This document shows positions 1 to 7,629 of a stretch of DNA of 22,618 nt, in pieces. The stretch is from SCUD01 sp036824505. Lineage in GTDB: Bacteria; Pseudomonadota; Gammaproteobacteria; Steroidobacterales; Steroidobacteraceae. The number at the start of each line of letters is the position of its first letter. Within the stretch, counting starts at the first letter, position 1. Where the stretch lies: assembly GCA_036824505.1 (NCBI GenBank), contig DAITAA010000034.1, forward strand, positions 1 through 22,618, given 5' to 3'. The position numbers were made by a program, and so were the translations under genes. A model generated the notes under the pieces. The model saw only the letters and a list, made by a program, of their open reading frames with translations, was not told where the DNA came from and ran no database searches.

Positions 1-1665
1 CCGGCGAAAGACCGGCTCGAACTCGCAATGGCGATCAACAACCTGCTCGCCTCGCCCGGATTCAGCGTCTGGCTGGAAGGCGAGGCACTCGACATCCAGC
101 GTCTGCTGTTCACAGCGGAAGGCAAGCCGCGCATCTCCATCATTTCCATCGCGCACCTGACCGACGCTGAACGCATGTTCGTGGTCACGCTGTTGTTGAA
201 CGAACTGGTCGCCTGGATGCGCCGGCAATCCGGCACGTCGGCGCTACGCGCCTTGTTCTACATGGACGAGATCTTCGGCTATTTCCCGCCGAGTGCCATG
301 CCCTCGTCCAAGCTGCCGATGCTGACCCTGATGAAGCAGGCGCGCGCCTTCGGGCTTGGCGTCCTGTTGGCGACACAGAATCCCGTGGATCTTGACTACA
401 AGGGCCTCTCCAATGCCGGCACCTGGTTCATCGGGCGGCTGCAGACGGAACGGGACCAGCAGCGGGTTATCGACGGTCTCTCGAGCGCACTCGCCGGCGC
501 CGATTTCGATCGCGCGATGCTCGAGAAGCTGATGGCCGGCATCAGCCCGCGCGTATTCCTGATGCGCAGGGCGAGTGAGGACCAGCCGCTGCTGTTCCGC
601 ACGCGTTGGGCGCTCAGTTACCTGCGCGGGCCAATGACGCTGGCGGAAATCACGCGCCTGATGGGGGGACGCCAGCCCGCTCCTGCCGCGGTAGCCGCGC
701 CTGAAGCAGCGCCCGCGCCGGTCCCGGCCACGCGACCCGTGTTGCCGGCCGGTGTCCAGGAAGTATTCCTGGCTGCCAAGCCCGGCGCCGGCGAGCTCGT
801 GTACCGGCCGCGGCTCGCTGCGACCGCCGAGTTGCATTACGCCGACAAGCCCTCCGGTATCGATACCTGGACCAAGGTTGCATTGCTTGCGCCACTCGGC
901 GACACCGATGGCGCGCCGTCCTGGTCCGACGCCGCGACCGTCACGAATCTCGATTCGGTCCTCGCGCCTGGGCCCGTGGATGGCGCAGGATTCGGCGAAT
1001 TGCCGGCCGCCGCTCTGAATGCCAAGAACCATGCGGAATGGGGCCGCTCGCTCGCCGCACATCTGTACCAGAGCAGTGCCGTCGAATTGCTGTCCTGCAG
1101 GACGCCAAAGCTGACGTCGAATCCCGGAGAGAGCGAAGGTGACTTCCGCACCCGCCTTGGCCTTGCCCTGCGCGAGTACCGCGACCAGGAGGTCGCGAAA
1201 TTGCGCGAGCGCAATTCCGCCAAGCTGAAATCGCTGGATGAACGGATGCGTCGCGCCCAGGACCGGGTCGAGCGCGAAAAGTCGCAGTACACGCAGCGCA
1301 AGCTCGATACGGCGATCTCGATCGGGACCTCGGTGCTCGGCGCCATCTTCGGCGGCAGGAGCGTCGCGGCGACCCGCGCCGGCTCGGCGGCACGCTCCGC
1401 AGGCCGCGTATTCGGCGAACGCGGCGACGTCGCCCGCGCCGACGAAAGCCTGGAGTCGCTCACCGCCGAGCGCGATGGCCTGCTGCGCCAGATTGAGCAG
1501 GAGGCCAGTGAACTCACGGCATCACTGGATCCGGCAAGCATTGAACTTACGCGTACCAGCATCGCGCCGCGAAAGTCGGACATCGGTATCGGTCGCATCG
1601 CGATCGCATGGGAGCCCTGGCGGGCCGCCGCCGATGGTTTCCCGCGTCCAGCGTCGACCTTGTAG
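1..1665 (+). CDS. HerA/FtsK-like ATP-binding protein, 5'-truncated by window edge
   Basis: The reading frame is open from base 1, so the true start and the Walker A region lie upstream. The visible 554 residues hold the C-terminal half of a HerA/DUF87-type P-loop ATPase. A Walker B strand ends in Asp89-Glu90 (of the visible part, FYMDEIFGYFPP), followed by an ATQNPVDLDYK segment and GRLQTERD, which is a typical arginine-finger region. After a proline/alanine-rich linker (around base 670-760) comes a region of unknown fold. A long charged coiled coil follows (about bases 1170-1300 and 1440-1530), interrupted by a Gly/Ala-rich hydrophobic stretch (bases 1309-1400). The family pumps or remodels DNA or protein using ATP; this member's substrate is unknown. 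It ends 16 bases before the next gene, suggesting co-transcription. Confidence 0.8.
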   Translation, partial: PAKDRLELAMAINNLLASPGFSVWLEGEALDIQRLLFTAEGKPRISIISIAHLTDAERMFVVTLLLNELVAWMRRQSGTSALRALFYMDEIFGYFPPSAMPSSKLPMLTLMKQARAFGLGVLLATQNPVDLDYKGLSNAGTWFIGRLQTERDQQRVIDGLSSALAGADFDRAMLEKLMAGISPRVFLMRRASEDQPLLFRTRWALSYLRGPMTLAEITRLMGGRQPAPAAVAAPEAAPAPVPATRPVLPAGVQEVFLAAKPGAGELVYRPRLAATAELHYADKPSGIDTWTKVALLAPLGDTDGAPSWSDAATVTNLDSVLAPGPVDGAGFGELPAAALNAKNHAEWGRSLAAHLYQSSAVELLSCRTPKLTSNPGESEGDFRTRLGLALREYRDQEVAKLRERNSAKLKSLDERMRRAQDRVEREKSQYTQRKLDTAISIGTSVLGAIFGGRSVAATRAGSAARSAGRVFGERGDVARADESLESLTAERDGLLRQIEQEASELTASLDPASIELTRTSIAPRKSDIGIGRIAIAWEPWRAAADGFPRPASTL

Positions 1666-1681
1666 CCGCGGGGAAAGAATC

Positions 1682-2950
1682 GTGGCCCGGCATAGGCTTG
1701 CACGGATTGCAATCCTGCTAGCAGCCTGCGGCTCGTACGCCTGCGAGCCCCGCATTGAGCCCGGCAACGATCCAGAGACTGCTGATGCCGCGCCACTGGG
1801 CCAATACCGCGCCGTGCTGTCGGTAGCGGGCGGTGACCTGCCTTTCGGGCTCGAATTGACGCGCGAGAACGGCGTGCTGGTCGCCTGGCTGATCAATGGA
1901 CCGGAACGCGTGCGCGTGCCCGATGTGCACCTCGATGGTGACCACCTGACGATGCGGATGCCGGGCTATCCGCACCGGCTCGACGCGCGCTTCAAGGACG
2001 CCAGATTCGAGGGCACGCTGGAACTGCTGCGCCCGCGCGGCGTGATCAAGAGCGTGCGCATCATCGCGATGCCGGGCCAGGACTGGCGCTTCTTCCCGAA
2101 GCCGGACCTGGAGCCACAGGATTTCTCGGGCCGCTGGGCACTGACGTTTCTCGGCGCCGACGGAAAAGAGGAAGCCGCCATCGCCGAGTTGACCCAGCGC
2201 GGGCACGAAATCACGGGCACCGTGATGCGCGCCAGCGGCGATGATCGCTTCATCGCCGGCGAGGCGCGCGGCAATACGCTGTTCCTGTCGCGCTTTGACG
2301 GCGGCAGCGCCTATCTGTATCTCGGCCGCCTCGCGCCCAATGGCGCGTTGTCCGGGGATTTCCACAGCGGCGGCGGTGCGCACGACACCTGGTCGGGTCG
2401 CCGTGATCCCGGTGCGCGGCTCGAGGATCCTGCGCAGATGACCGCGTTGCAGCCAGGCGTGAAAAGCCTGGCGTTCACATTCCCGGATCTCGACGGCAGC
2501 CCGGTCTCGTTTCCAGGCAGGCAGTTCGACGGCAAGGTCGTGCTGATCACGATCGGCGGCAGCTGGTGCCCGAACTGCCATGATGAGGCGGTGTTCCTGC
2601 GCAATCTGCTCGCGGGCCGCCGCAGCCAGGGACTGGAAGTGATCCAGCTGATGTTCGAATACACGCCGGACTTTGCGAGCGCCTCGGCTTCCGCGCGCGC
2701 ATTCGCGGATAAATTCGCGATCGACTATCCGGTGCTGATCGCGGGCACGACGAGCGACGGCGATGTGCTGAAGAAACTGCCGCAACTGAAGGCCTTCAAG
2801 GCCTACCCGACGCTGTTCATCATCGATCGCAGGGGAGTGATCCGGCGCACGCATGCCGGTTTCGCCGGGCCCGCGACCGGCATTCATTATGACGAGCAGA
2901 ATGGCGAACTCATCGCTTTTGTCGACACGCTGCTGAAGGAGCGCGGATAA
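1682..2950 (+). CDS. Lipoprotein with C-terminal TlpA-like thioredoxin domain
   Basis: The product has 422 residues. I chose the GTG at 1682 because it follows a GGGGAAAG ribosome-binding site and starts a clear lipoprotein signal (ILLAACGSYAC, lipid Cys16). An in-frame reading extends far upstream, but it overlaps the preceding gene. Residues about 40-250 are beta-rich and appear to contain two similar halves (for example a GLELTRENG region and an IAELTQRGH region). Residues about 265-422 are a TlpA/redoxin thioredoxin fold with the active site SWCPNC (Cys296, Cys299) and a conserved YPTLFIIDRRG strand. TlpA-type proteins reduce or exchange disulfides in the periplasm, often for cytochrome c or metal-site assembly. 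The partner here cannot be told. The protein is about twice the usual TlpA length because of the N-terminal module. The yajQ start lies one base after the stop. Confidence 0.85.
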   Translation: MARHRLARIAILLAACGSYACEPRIEPGNDPETADAAPLGQYRAVLSVAGGDLPFGLELTRENGVLVAWLINGPERVRVPDVHLDGDHLTMRMPGYPHRLDARFKDARFEGTLELLRPRGVIKSVRIIAMPGQDWRFFPKPDLEPQDFSGRWALTFLGADGKEEAAIAELTQRGHEITGTVMRASGDDRFIAGEARGNTLFLSRFDGGSAYLYLGRLAPNGALSGDFHSGGGAHDTWSGRRDPGARLEDPAQMTALQPGVKSLAFTFPDLDGSPVSFPGRQFDGKVVLITIGGSWCPNCHDEAVFLRNLLAGRRSQGLEVIQLMFEYTPDFASASASARAFADKFAIDYPVLIAGTTSDGDVLKKLPQLKAFKAYPTLFIIDRRGVIRRTHAGFAGPATGIHYDEQNGELIAFVDTLLKERG

Positions 2951-2951
2951 C

Positions 2952-3434
2952 ATGCCTTCATTCGATGTGGTCTCGGAAATCGACACGCACGAACTGGCGA
3001 ACGCGGTGGACCAGGCGAATCGTGAAGTATCCCAGCGTTTCGACTTCAAGGACACCGGCGCGAACTATGAGCTTGGGGATCACCTGATCACGCTGCATGC
3101 ACAGGTCGATTTCCAGCTCAAGCAGATGCTCGATATCCTGAAGCTGAAGCTGACCAAGCGCGGCATCGACATCGTGTGCCTCGAGCCGGGCGAGCCTCAG
3201 ATTGCATTGAACGCCGCAACCCAGCAGCTCGTGCTGCGCCACGGCATCGACCCCGACGGCGGCCGCAAGCTCCAGCGCCTGATCAAGGACTCGAAGCTGA
3301 AGGTGCAGGCCTCGATCCTGGGCGAGCAGCTCCGGGTGACCGGCAAGCAGCGTGACGACCTGCAAACCGCGATGGCCCTGTTACGTAAAGCGGGCCTCGA
3401 CAGGCCACTGCAATTCAAGAATTTCCGCGACTGA
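2952..3434 (+). CDS. yajQ: YajQ family nucleotide-binding protein
   Basis: The 160-residue protein matches the YajQ/UPF0234 family over its whole length (E. coli YajQ is 163 aa). It begins MPSFDVVSEID, has the FDFKDTGA strand, and ends KAGLDRPLQFKNFRD, as is typical. The family has two ferredoxin-like domains. Members have been shown to bind cyclic di-GMP and to act with a LysR-type regulator in Xanthomonas, and phage-host and tRNA/GTP links have also been reported. In this organism the role is only inferred. The start follows the previous stop by a single base, and GGAG/GCGC from the end of that gene can serve as ribosome-binding site, so translation is probably coupled. Confidence 0.95.
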   Translation: MPSFDVVSEIDTHELANAVDQANREVSQRFDFKDTGANYELGDHLITLHAQVDFQLKQMLDILKLKLTKRGIDIVCLEPGEPQIALNAATQQLVLRHGIDPDGGRKLQRLIKDSKLKVQASILGEQLRVTGKQRDDLQTAMALLRKAGLDRPLQFKNFRD

Positions 3435-3441
3435 TCGCTGC

Positions 3442-4395
3442 ATGCGCGCAGTGTTCCTGGACTTCGGGACGGTCAGCAACGGCGATCTCGATACCGCATC
3501 GCTCGAGCGCGTGGTGCCCGGCGTCGTTCTCCACCAGCAGACATCGAACGCGCAGGTTGGCGAACGCGTCGCCGGTTTCGAGGTCGTGTTCGTCAACAAA
3601 GCGGTCATCGACCGCGCGACAATTGCCGCCAATCCGCAGCTGAGGCTGATTGCGCTCACGGCAACCGGTGTCGACAATGTCGATATCGCTGCAGCGCGCG
3701 AGTCAGCGATCGCGGTCTGCAACCTCGTCGACTATTGCACTCAATCGGTGGTCCAGCACGTGTTTGCCATGCTGCTGGCCCTGACGCATCGCCTGCACAA
3801 CTACGATTCATTGGTGCGCGCCGGCGGCTGGGAACGGGCCGGCCAGTTTTCGGTCTTTCCTTATGCGATCCGCGAACTGGACGGTCGCGTGTTCGCGATC
3901 GTCGGCCATGGAACGCTCGGCCGCGCCGTCGCGCGCACCGCGGCGGCATTCGGCATGCAGGTCGAAGTGGCGGATCGCCCCGGCGGCCCGCGGCTCGACG
4001 GCCGCGTGGATCTCGACGAACTCCTGCCGCGGGCCGACGTGCTGTCGCTGCATTGCCCGCTGACCGACGCGACGCGTGGGCTGATCGGAGCGGCCCGCCT
4101 CGCGCGCATGAAACCGGACGCCGTATTGATCAATACCGCGCGCGGCGCGCTCGTTGATGCTGCGGCGCTTGCCGCAGCGCTCAGGGCCGGGCGCCTCGGC
4201 GGCGCCGGCATCGACGTGCTGGAGCGCGAGCCACCAGGGCCGGGTCATCCGCTGCTGGCACCTGATATTCCCAATCTGATCCTGACGCCGCACGTAGCCT
4301 GGGCGGCGCGCGAAGCGCGGCAACGCTGCCTGGACGAGCTTGCGCAAAATGTCATGGCCTTCAGGGAGGGCCGCCAGCGCAACCGGGTCTGCTAG
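3442..4395 (+). CDS. D-2-hydroxyacid dehydrogenase (NAD-dependent)
   Basis: The 317-residue protein belongs to the D-isomer-specific 2-hydroxyacid dehydrogenases, which interconvert 2-keto acids and D-2-hydroxy acids with NAD(P)H. The Rossmann motif is GHGTLG (155-160). The catalytic triad is complete: Arg234 in NTARGALVD, Glu263 in DVLEREP, and His284 in LTPHVAWA. ATGVDNVD near residue 75 is the usual substrate-loop signature. The overall pattern is closest to hydroxypyruvate/glycerate dehydrogenases (HprA-like), but the exact substrate is not decided by sequence. I chose the ATG at 3442, seven bases after the yajQ stop, because the frame upstream overlaps yajQ. The ribosome-binding site is weak, so it probably relies on coupling to yajQ. 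Confidence 0.9.
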   Translation: MRAVFLDFGTVSNGDLDTASLERVVPGVVLHQQTSNAQVGERVAGFEVVFVNKAVIDRATIAANPQLRLIALTATGVDNVDIAAARESAIAVCNLVDYCTQSVVQHVFAMLLALTHRLHNYDSLVRAGGWERAGQFSVFPYAIRELDGRVFAIVGHGTLGRAVARTAAAFGMQVEVADRPGGPRLDGRVDLDELLPRADVLSLHCPLTDATRGLIGAARLARMKPDAVLINTARGALVDAAALAAALRAGRLGGAGIDVLEREPPGPGHPLLAPDIPNLILTPHVAWAAREARQRCLDELAQNVMAFREGRQRNRVC

Positions 4396-4432
4396 CGCAT
4401 GTTAGCGCTTGAATTTACACACATGTTTACTT

Positions 4433-4449
4433 ATTGACGTTGTGTCAAT
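4433..4449. promoter_or_regulatory. Inverted repeat, likely TetR-family operator
   Basis: This is a perfect inverted repeat, ATTGAC-N5-GTCAAT, lying 20 bases before the TetR gene. It covers the -35 element of the promoter listed next. Position and symmetry fit an autoregulatory operator that blocks RNA polymerase. Which protein binds it is inferred. Confidence 0.6.
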
Positions 4450-4462
4450 GTGCGGCTAAAAT
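4434..4462 (+). promoter_or_regulatory. Sigma70-type promoter for the tetR-efflux operon
   Basis: The -35 element is TTGACG (4434-4439) and the -10 is TAAAAT (4457-4462), with the ideal 17-base spacer, in an AT-richer gap between GC-rich genes. Transcription would begin near 4469, the A of the TetR ATG, so the message would be nearly or fully leaderless. The start point is inferred from spacing only. Confidence 0.65.
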
Positions 4463-4468
4463 GACGCC

Positions 4469-5110
4469 ATGTCCTACATCGCCGAACGACGGGAAGAGGA
4501 AAAAGAGCAGCGCCGCAGCGAGATCATCGATGCGGCCGAGCGGCTCTACGCCGAAGTCGGCTGGGACGCGGTCACGATGGACCGGGTCGCGAAAAGCGCT
4601 CGCCTTTCGCGCGCCCTGATCTACGTCTATTTCCAGGACAAGAACGACCTGCTGCTCGCAATCGCCGAGCGTGCGCTCGCCGACCTGCGTTTGCGCTTTG
4701 TCGCGGCGGCGGCCACACATGAGGCCGGGCTCGACAAGGTCCAGGCGATCGGTCGCGCGTATGTGCTGTTCCAGCAGGAAATGCCCTATCGCTTCGATGC
4801 CTGCAGCCGCTTCCACGCTCACCAGGCGGCGGGTCACCCGACTGACGATGCCTGCACCGCCGCCGGCGACGCCGTGATTGGCGTCATCGTCGAAGCACTC
4901 GTGAAGGGCCAGGCCGACGGTTCGATCCGCAGGGACATCGGCAATCCCGCCCAGGTCTGCGTGATGCTGTGGGCATTCACCCATGGCTTGATCCAGATCG
5001 GCACCAACAAGACCCAGGAAATTGCGCGCCTGGGTATTGAAGTCTCGCAACTGATGGAAGGTTCATTCTCGATGCTGCGCTACATGTTGGCGGCGAAACC
5101 GCAGGGCTGA
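4469..5110 (+). CDS. TetR/AcrR family transcriptional regulator
   Basis: The 213-residue protein has a canonical TetR N-terminal helix-turn-helix at about residues 17-63 (IIDAAERLYAEVGW, TMDRVAKSARLSRALIYVYF, KNDLLLAIAER). The C-terminal helical domain should bind a ligand or inducer and form the dimer. It sits directly upstream of a complete RND efflux operon on the same strand, so it most likely represses that operon and itself through the inverted repeat at 4433-4449. No Shine-Dalgarno precedes the ATG, in line with a leaderless message. The inducer cannot be told from sequence. Confidence 0.92.
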   Translation: MSYIAERREEEKEQRRSEIIDAAERLYAEVGWDAVTMDRVAKSARLSRALIYVYFQDKNDLLLAIAERALADLRLRFVAAAATHEAGLDKVQAIGRAYVLFQQEMPYRFDACSRFHAHQAAGHPTDDACTAAGDAVIGVIVEALVKGQADGSIRRDIGNPAQVCVMLWAFTHGLIQIGTNKTQEIARLGIEVSQLMEGSFSMLRYMLAAKPQG

Positions 5111-5134
5111 TTTTTTTGGTTCACGGATTGACAG

Positions 5135-6589
5135 ATGTCTAAGGATTCAACGATTGCACAAGCCGGTTTCGCCGGCTCCCTGCTCGCGCTGCTGTTCGCG
5201 ACACAGGCTGCCGCGGCGCCTGCAACCGAGCCACCGGCCGTCGAACGCGTGGCGGATGCGCTGGTGGCCGAGGCTCTTGAATCGAATCTCGGGCTGACTG
5301 CCGTACAGGCTGGTGTGGATCAGCGCCTCGCCGCACTCGATGCGGCACGCGCACGATTCCTGCCGACGCTGGACCTGCAGCTCCGCTATTCGCGCGCGGA
5401 TGGCGGACGCGAGTTCGAGCTGCCGGTCGGCGACCTGCTGAATCCCGTCTACGATTCGCTGAATACGCTGCTGACCGCGGCGGGCCAGCCCGCGCCATTC
5501 ACGCCGATCGCCAACCAGTCCATCAGCTTCCTGCGCGAGCGCGAGCAGGATTCCGTGTTGCGGCTCACGCAGCCGCTTTACGATGCAAGAATCCCCGCTG
5601 CGCGGCGCCAGGCCATGCATGGCTATGACGCCGCGCGTTACGGCCTCGACGCCTACCGGTTGCAGCTCGAGCGCGATGTGCGCCAGGCTTACTACCGCTG
5701 GCTTGCGTCGCGCGAAGCGGTCGAAATCCTCTCGGCAACGCTCGAACTCGCGCAGGAAAACGAGCGCGTCAACGACAGCCTGTACCGCAATGGCAAGGTC
5801 ACACGCGATCTGGTGCTGCGGGCCGAGGCGAACCGGCTCGGAATCGACCAGCAGCTGATCCGGGCGCGCGCGACCGAGTCGCTCGCGCGCCGTTACGTCA
5901 ATCTGCTGTGCAATGCGCCGCTCACGCGCGAACTCGAGCCGGCGGCGGTGACCGACGCGGACCTGCCGCAGCTCGCCGCCCGCATGCCGATGCCGGCCGG
6001 CGCCGCTGCCACGGCCTTGCAGCTCGAAGACACCGCCATCGGGCGGCGGGCGGAATTGCGCCAGCTCGAGGCAGGCGTCGCTGCGGCCGGCGAGTCCGAG
6101 CGCGTCGCGCGGGCCGCGTTCAAGCCGCAGTTTGCGCTCGCCGTCGATGCCGGCACCCAGGGCACGGAATGGGATTACAGCGACCAGGATCCGTATGTCA
6201 TGGCTTCCGTGATCGTGCGCTTCAATCTCTTCAGTGGTGGTGCAGACCGGGCATCAATGCGGGCCGCCCGCGCCAGAAGTGCTGAGCTGCTGGCAGGCCG
6301 CGCACTCGCCGAGCAGCAGATCCGCATCGAGGTGCATCAGGCACTTTCGGACCTCGAGGTTGCCGAGGCCTCGCTCGCGACCGCGAGTCGCCGCGCCGAT
6401 GCGGCAGCCGCGGCATTGGCAATCGTTTCGAAGAAGCGCGATCTCGGCCAGGTTTCGTCGGCCGAATACCTCGACGCGCAGCGCACGCTGACCGAGGCGC
6501 GCCTGAACGGCAATGTCACGCGTTATGACGCATTGGCCGCGCTCGCGCAGGTCGAATACGCGATCGGCGGCGTGGAGCAGCAACCATGA
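5135..6589 (+). CDS. TolC family outer membrane efflux channel
   Basis: The 484-residue protein has an N-terminal Sec signal (about residues 8-28, hydrophobic SLLALLF then TQAAAAP) and the two repeated outer-membrane-efflux-protein units made of long amphipathic helices. Recognisable pieces are RLTQPLYDA in the first half and VIVRFNLFSGGADRASMRAARA in the second, separated by QLEAGVAAAGESERVARAAFKPQFAL. The family forms a trimeric beta barrel plus periplasmic tunnel that accepts substrates from an inner-membrane pump. The gene follows tetR after 24 bases and overlaps the adaptor gene by four bases (ATGA), so the three pump subunits are translationally linked. The ATG at 5135 has no strong ribosome-binding site. 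Confidence 0.93.
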   Translation: MSKDSTIAQAGFAGSLLALLFATQAAAAPATEPPAVERVADALVAEALESNLGLTAVQAGVDQRLAALDAARARFLPTLDLQLRYSRADGGREFELPVGDLLNPVYDSLNTLLTAAGQPAPFTPIANQSISFLREREQDSVLRLTQPLYDARIPAARRQAMHGYDAARYGLDAYRLQLERDVRQAYYRWLASREAVEILSATLELAQENERVNDSLYRNGKVTRDLVLRAEANRLGIDQQLIRARATESLARRYVNLLCNAPLTRELEPAAVTDADLPQLAARMPMPAGAAATALQLEDTAIGRRAELRQLEAGVAAAGESERVARAAFKPQFALAVDAGTQGTEWDYSDQDPYVMASVIVRFNLFSGGADRASMRAARARSAELLAGRALAEQQIRIEVHQALSDLEVAEASLATASRRADAAAAALAIVSKKRDLGQVSSAEYLDAQRTLTEARLNGNVTRYDALAALAQVEYAIGGVEQQP

Positions 6590-7620
6590 TCATCAGAATT
6601 CCGGCGCTCGTCGCCGCCCTTGCTCTCGCCGCCTGCGGCAATGGTGCAGACACGCCGGCCACCGTGGTGGCCACGCCCGTGCGTACCGCAATGGTCGAGA
6701 CTGCTTCTTCGGCCGAGGCGCTCCGCGCCATCGGCGTCGTCGCCCCCGCCGACGAAGTGCGCCTTGCATTCAAGACCGGCGGCATGATCCGTGCGATCCA
6801 CGTCGAGCAGGGCGAACGCGTAACGCGCGGCCAGTTGCTTGCGACACTGGCCGACGACGAGGTTGCCGCCGCCGTCGCACAGGCACAGGCGCTCGCCGAC
6901 AAGGCCGCACGCGATCTCGCGCGCGGCCAGGCCTTGCTTGCCGATGAGGTTGCGACCCGTGAACAGGTCGAGGATCTCGAGACCGCTCGCTCGGTCGCCG
7001 CCGCCGGTTTGCGCGCAGCGCTCTTCAATGCGCGTTACTCGCGCATCGAGGCGCCCGCCGACGGCGTCGTGCAAAGACGCCTCGCCGAACCGGATGAACT
7101 GGTCGCCGCCGGCCAGCCTGTGCTGGTGATTGGCAACACGGGTGGCGGCTGGATCGTGCGGGCGGCGCTCTCGGATCGGGACGTGGTGCGCGTGCAGGCG
7201 GGCGCCGCGGCTGAAGTGACGCTCGATGCCTTCCCCGGCCGGCGGTTCACCGCGACCATTACCGAAATTGCCGCCGCGGCCGACCCGCAGACCGGGACCT
7301 ACGAGTTGAAACTCGCTGTCGATCCGCAGGGAGAACGGTTCGTGCAGGGCCTGGTCGCCAAGGTCGTCGTCAAGGACCAGGACGCGAAGGGCGTGCCGGT
7401 CGTCCCGGTGACCGCGCTGCTGGAGGCGGATGGCGGCGCAGCGATCGTATACGTGGTCGCAGAAGGTGGCCATGCAAGGCGTGTCGCCGTACAGACAGGC
7501 CGCCTGCTTGGCGAGCGCATCGAGATCGTCATGGGTCTCTCTCCCGGCGATCACGTCGTCACGGAAGGCGCTGCCTGGCTCAACGACAACGACGCCGTGC
7601 GCGTACTCGGCGACGACTGA
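6586..7620 (+). CDS. RND efflux periplasmic adaptor subunit (membrane fusion protein)
   Basis: The 344-residue protein is a HlyD/AcrA-type adaptor. The N-terminus is a lipoprotein signal (ALALAAC, lipid Cys17), so it should be anchored in the inner membrane facing the periplasm. A first biotinyl-lipoyl half (GGMIRAIHVEQGERVTRGQ) is followed by a short helical hairpin (about residues 85-140), the second lipoyl half (RIEAPADGVVQRRLAEP), a beta-barrel domain, and a membrane-proximal domain ending VTEGAAWLNDNDAVRV. It links the TolC-like channel to the permease. The start ATG overlaps the stop of the channel gene, and the permease GTG follows nine bases after its stop. The hairpin is short, as in single-hairpin adaptors. 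Confidence 0.93.
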   Translation: MIIRIPALVAALALAACGNGADTPATVVATPVRTAMVETASSAEALRAIGVVAPADEVRLAFKTGGMIRAIHVEQGERVTRGQLLATLADDEVAAAVAQAQALADKAARDLARGQALLADEVATREQVEDLETARSVAAAGLRAALFNARYSRIEAPADGVVQRRLAEPDELVAAGQPVLVIGNTGGGWIVRAALSDRDVVRVQAGAAAEVTLDAFPGRRFTATITEIAAAADPQTGTYELKLAVDPQGERFVQGLVAKVVVKDQDAKGVPVVPVTALLEADGGAAIVYVVAEGGHARRVAVQTGRLLGERIEIVMGLSPGDHVVTEGAAWLNDNDAVRVLGDD

Positions 7621-7629
7621 GACCAGCCC

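Noticed and set aside
1718..3055. 445-codon - strand frame opposite the TlpA-like and yajQ genes
   Set aside because: The + strand frames have clear domains and ribosome-binding sites; the antisense reading has an Arg/Ala/His-rich, low-complexity composition.
4393..4410. AGCGC/GCGCT stem after the dehydrogenase as a terminator
   Set aside because: The stem is five base pairs with no T run; chance cannot be excluded.
5085..5125. T-rich run after tetR as an intrinsic terminator
   Set aside because: Seven Ts follow only a 4-base GCGG/CCGC stem eleven or so bases before; too weak, and it would cut off the efflux genes that belong with tetR.
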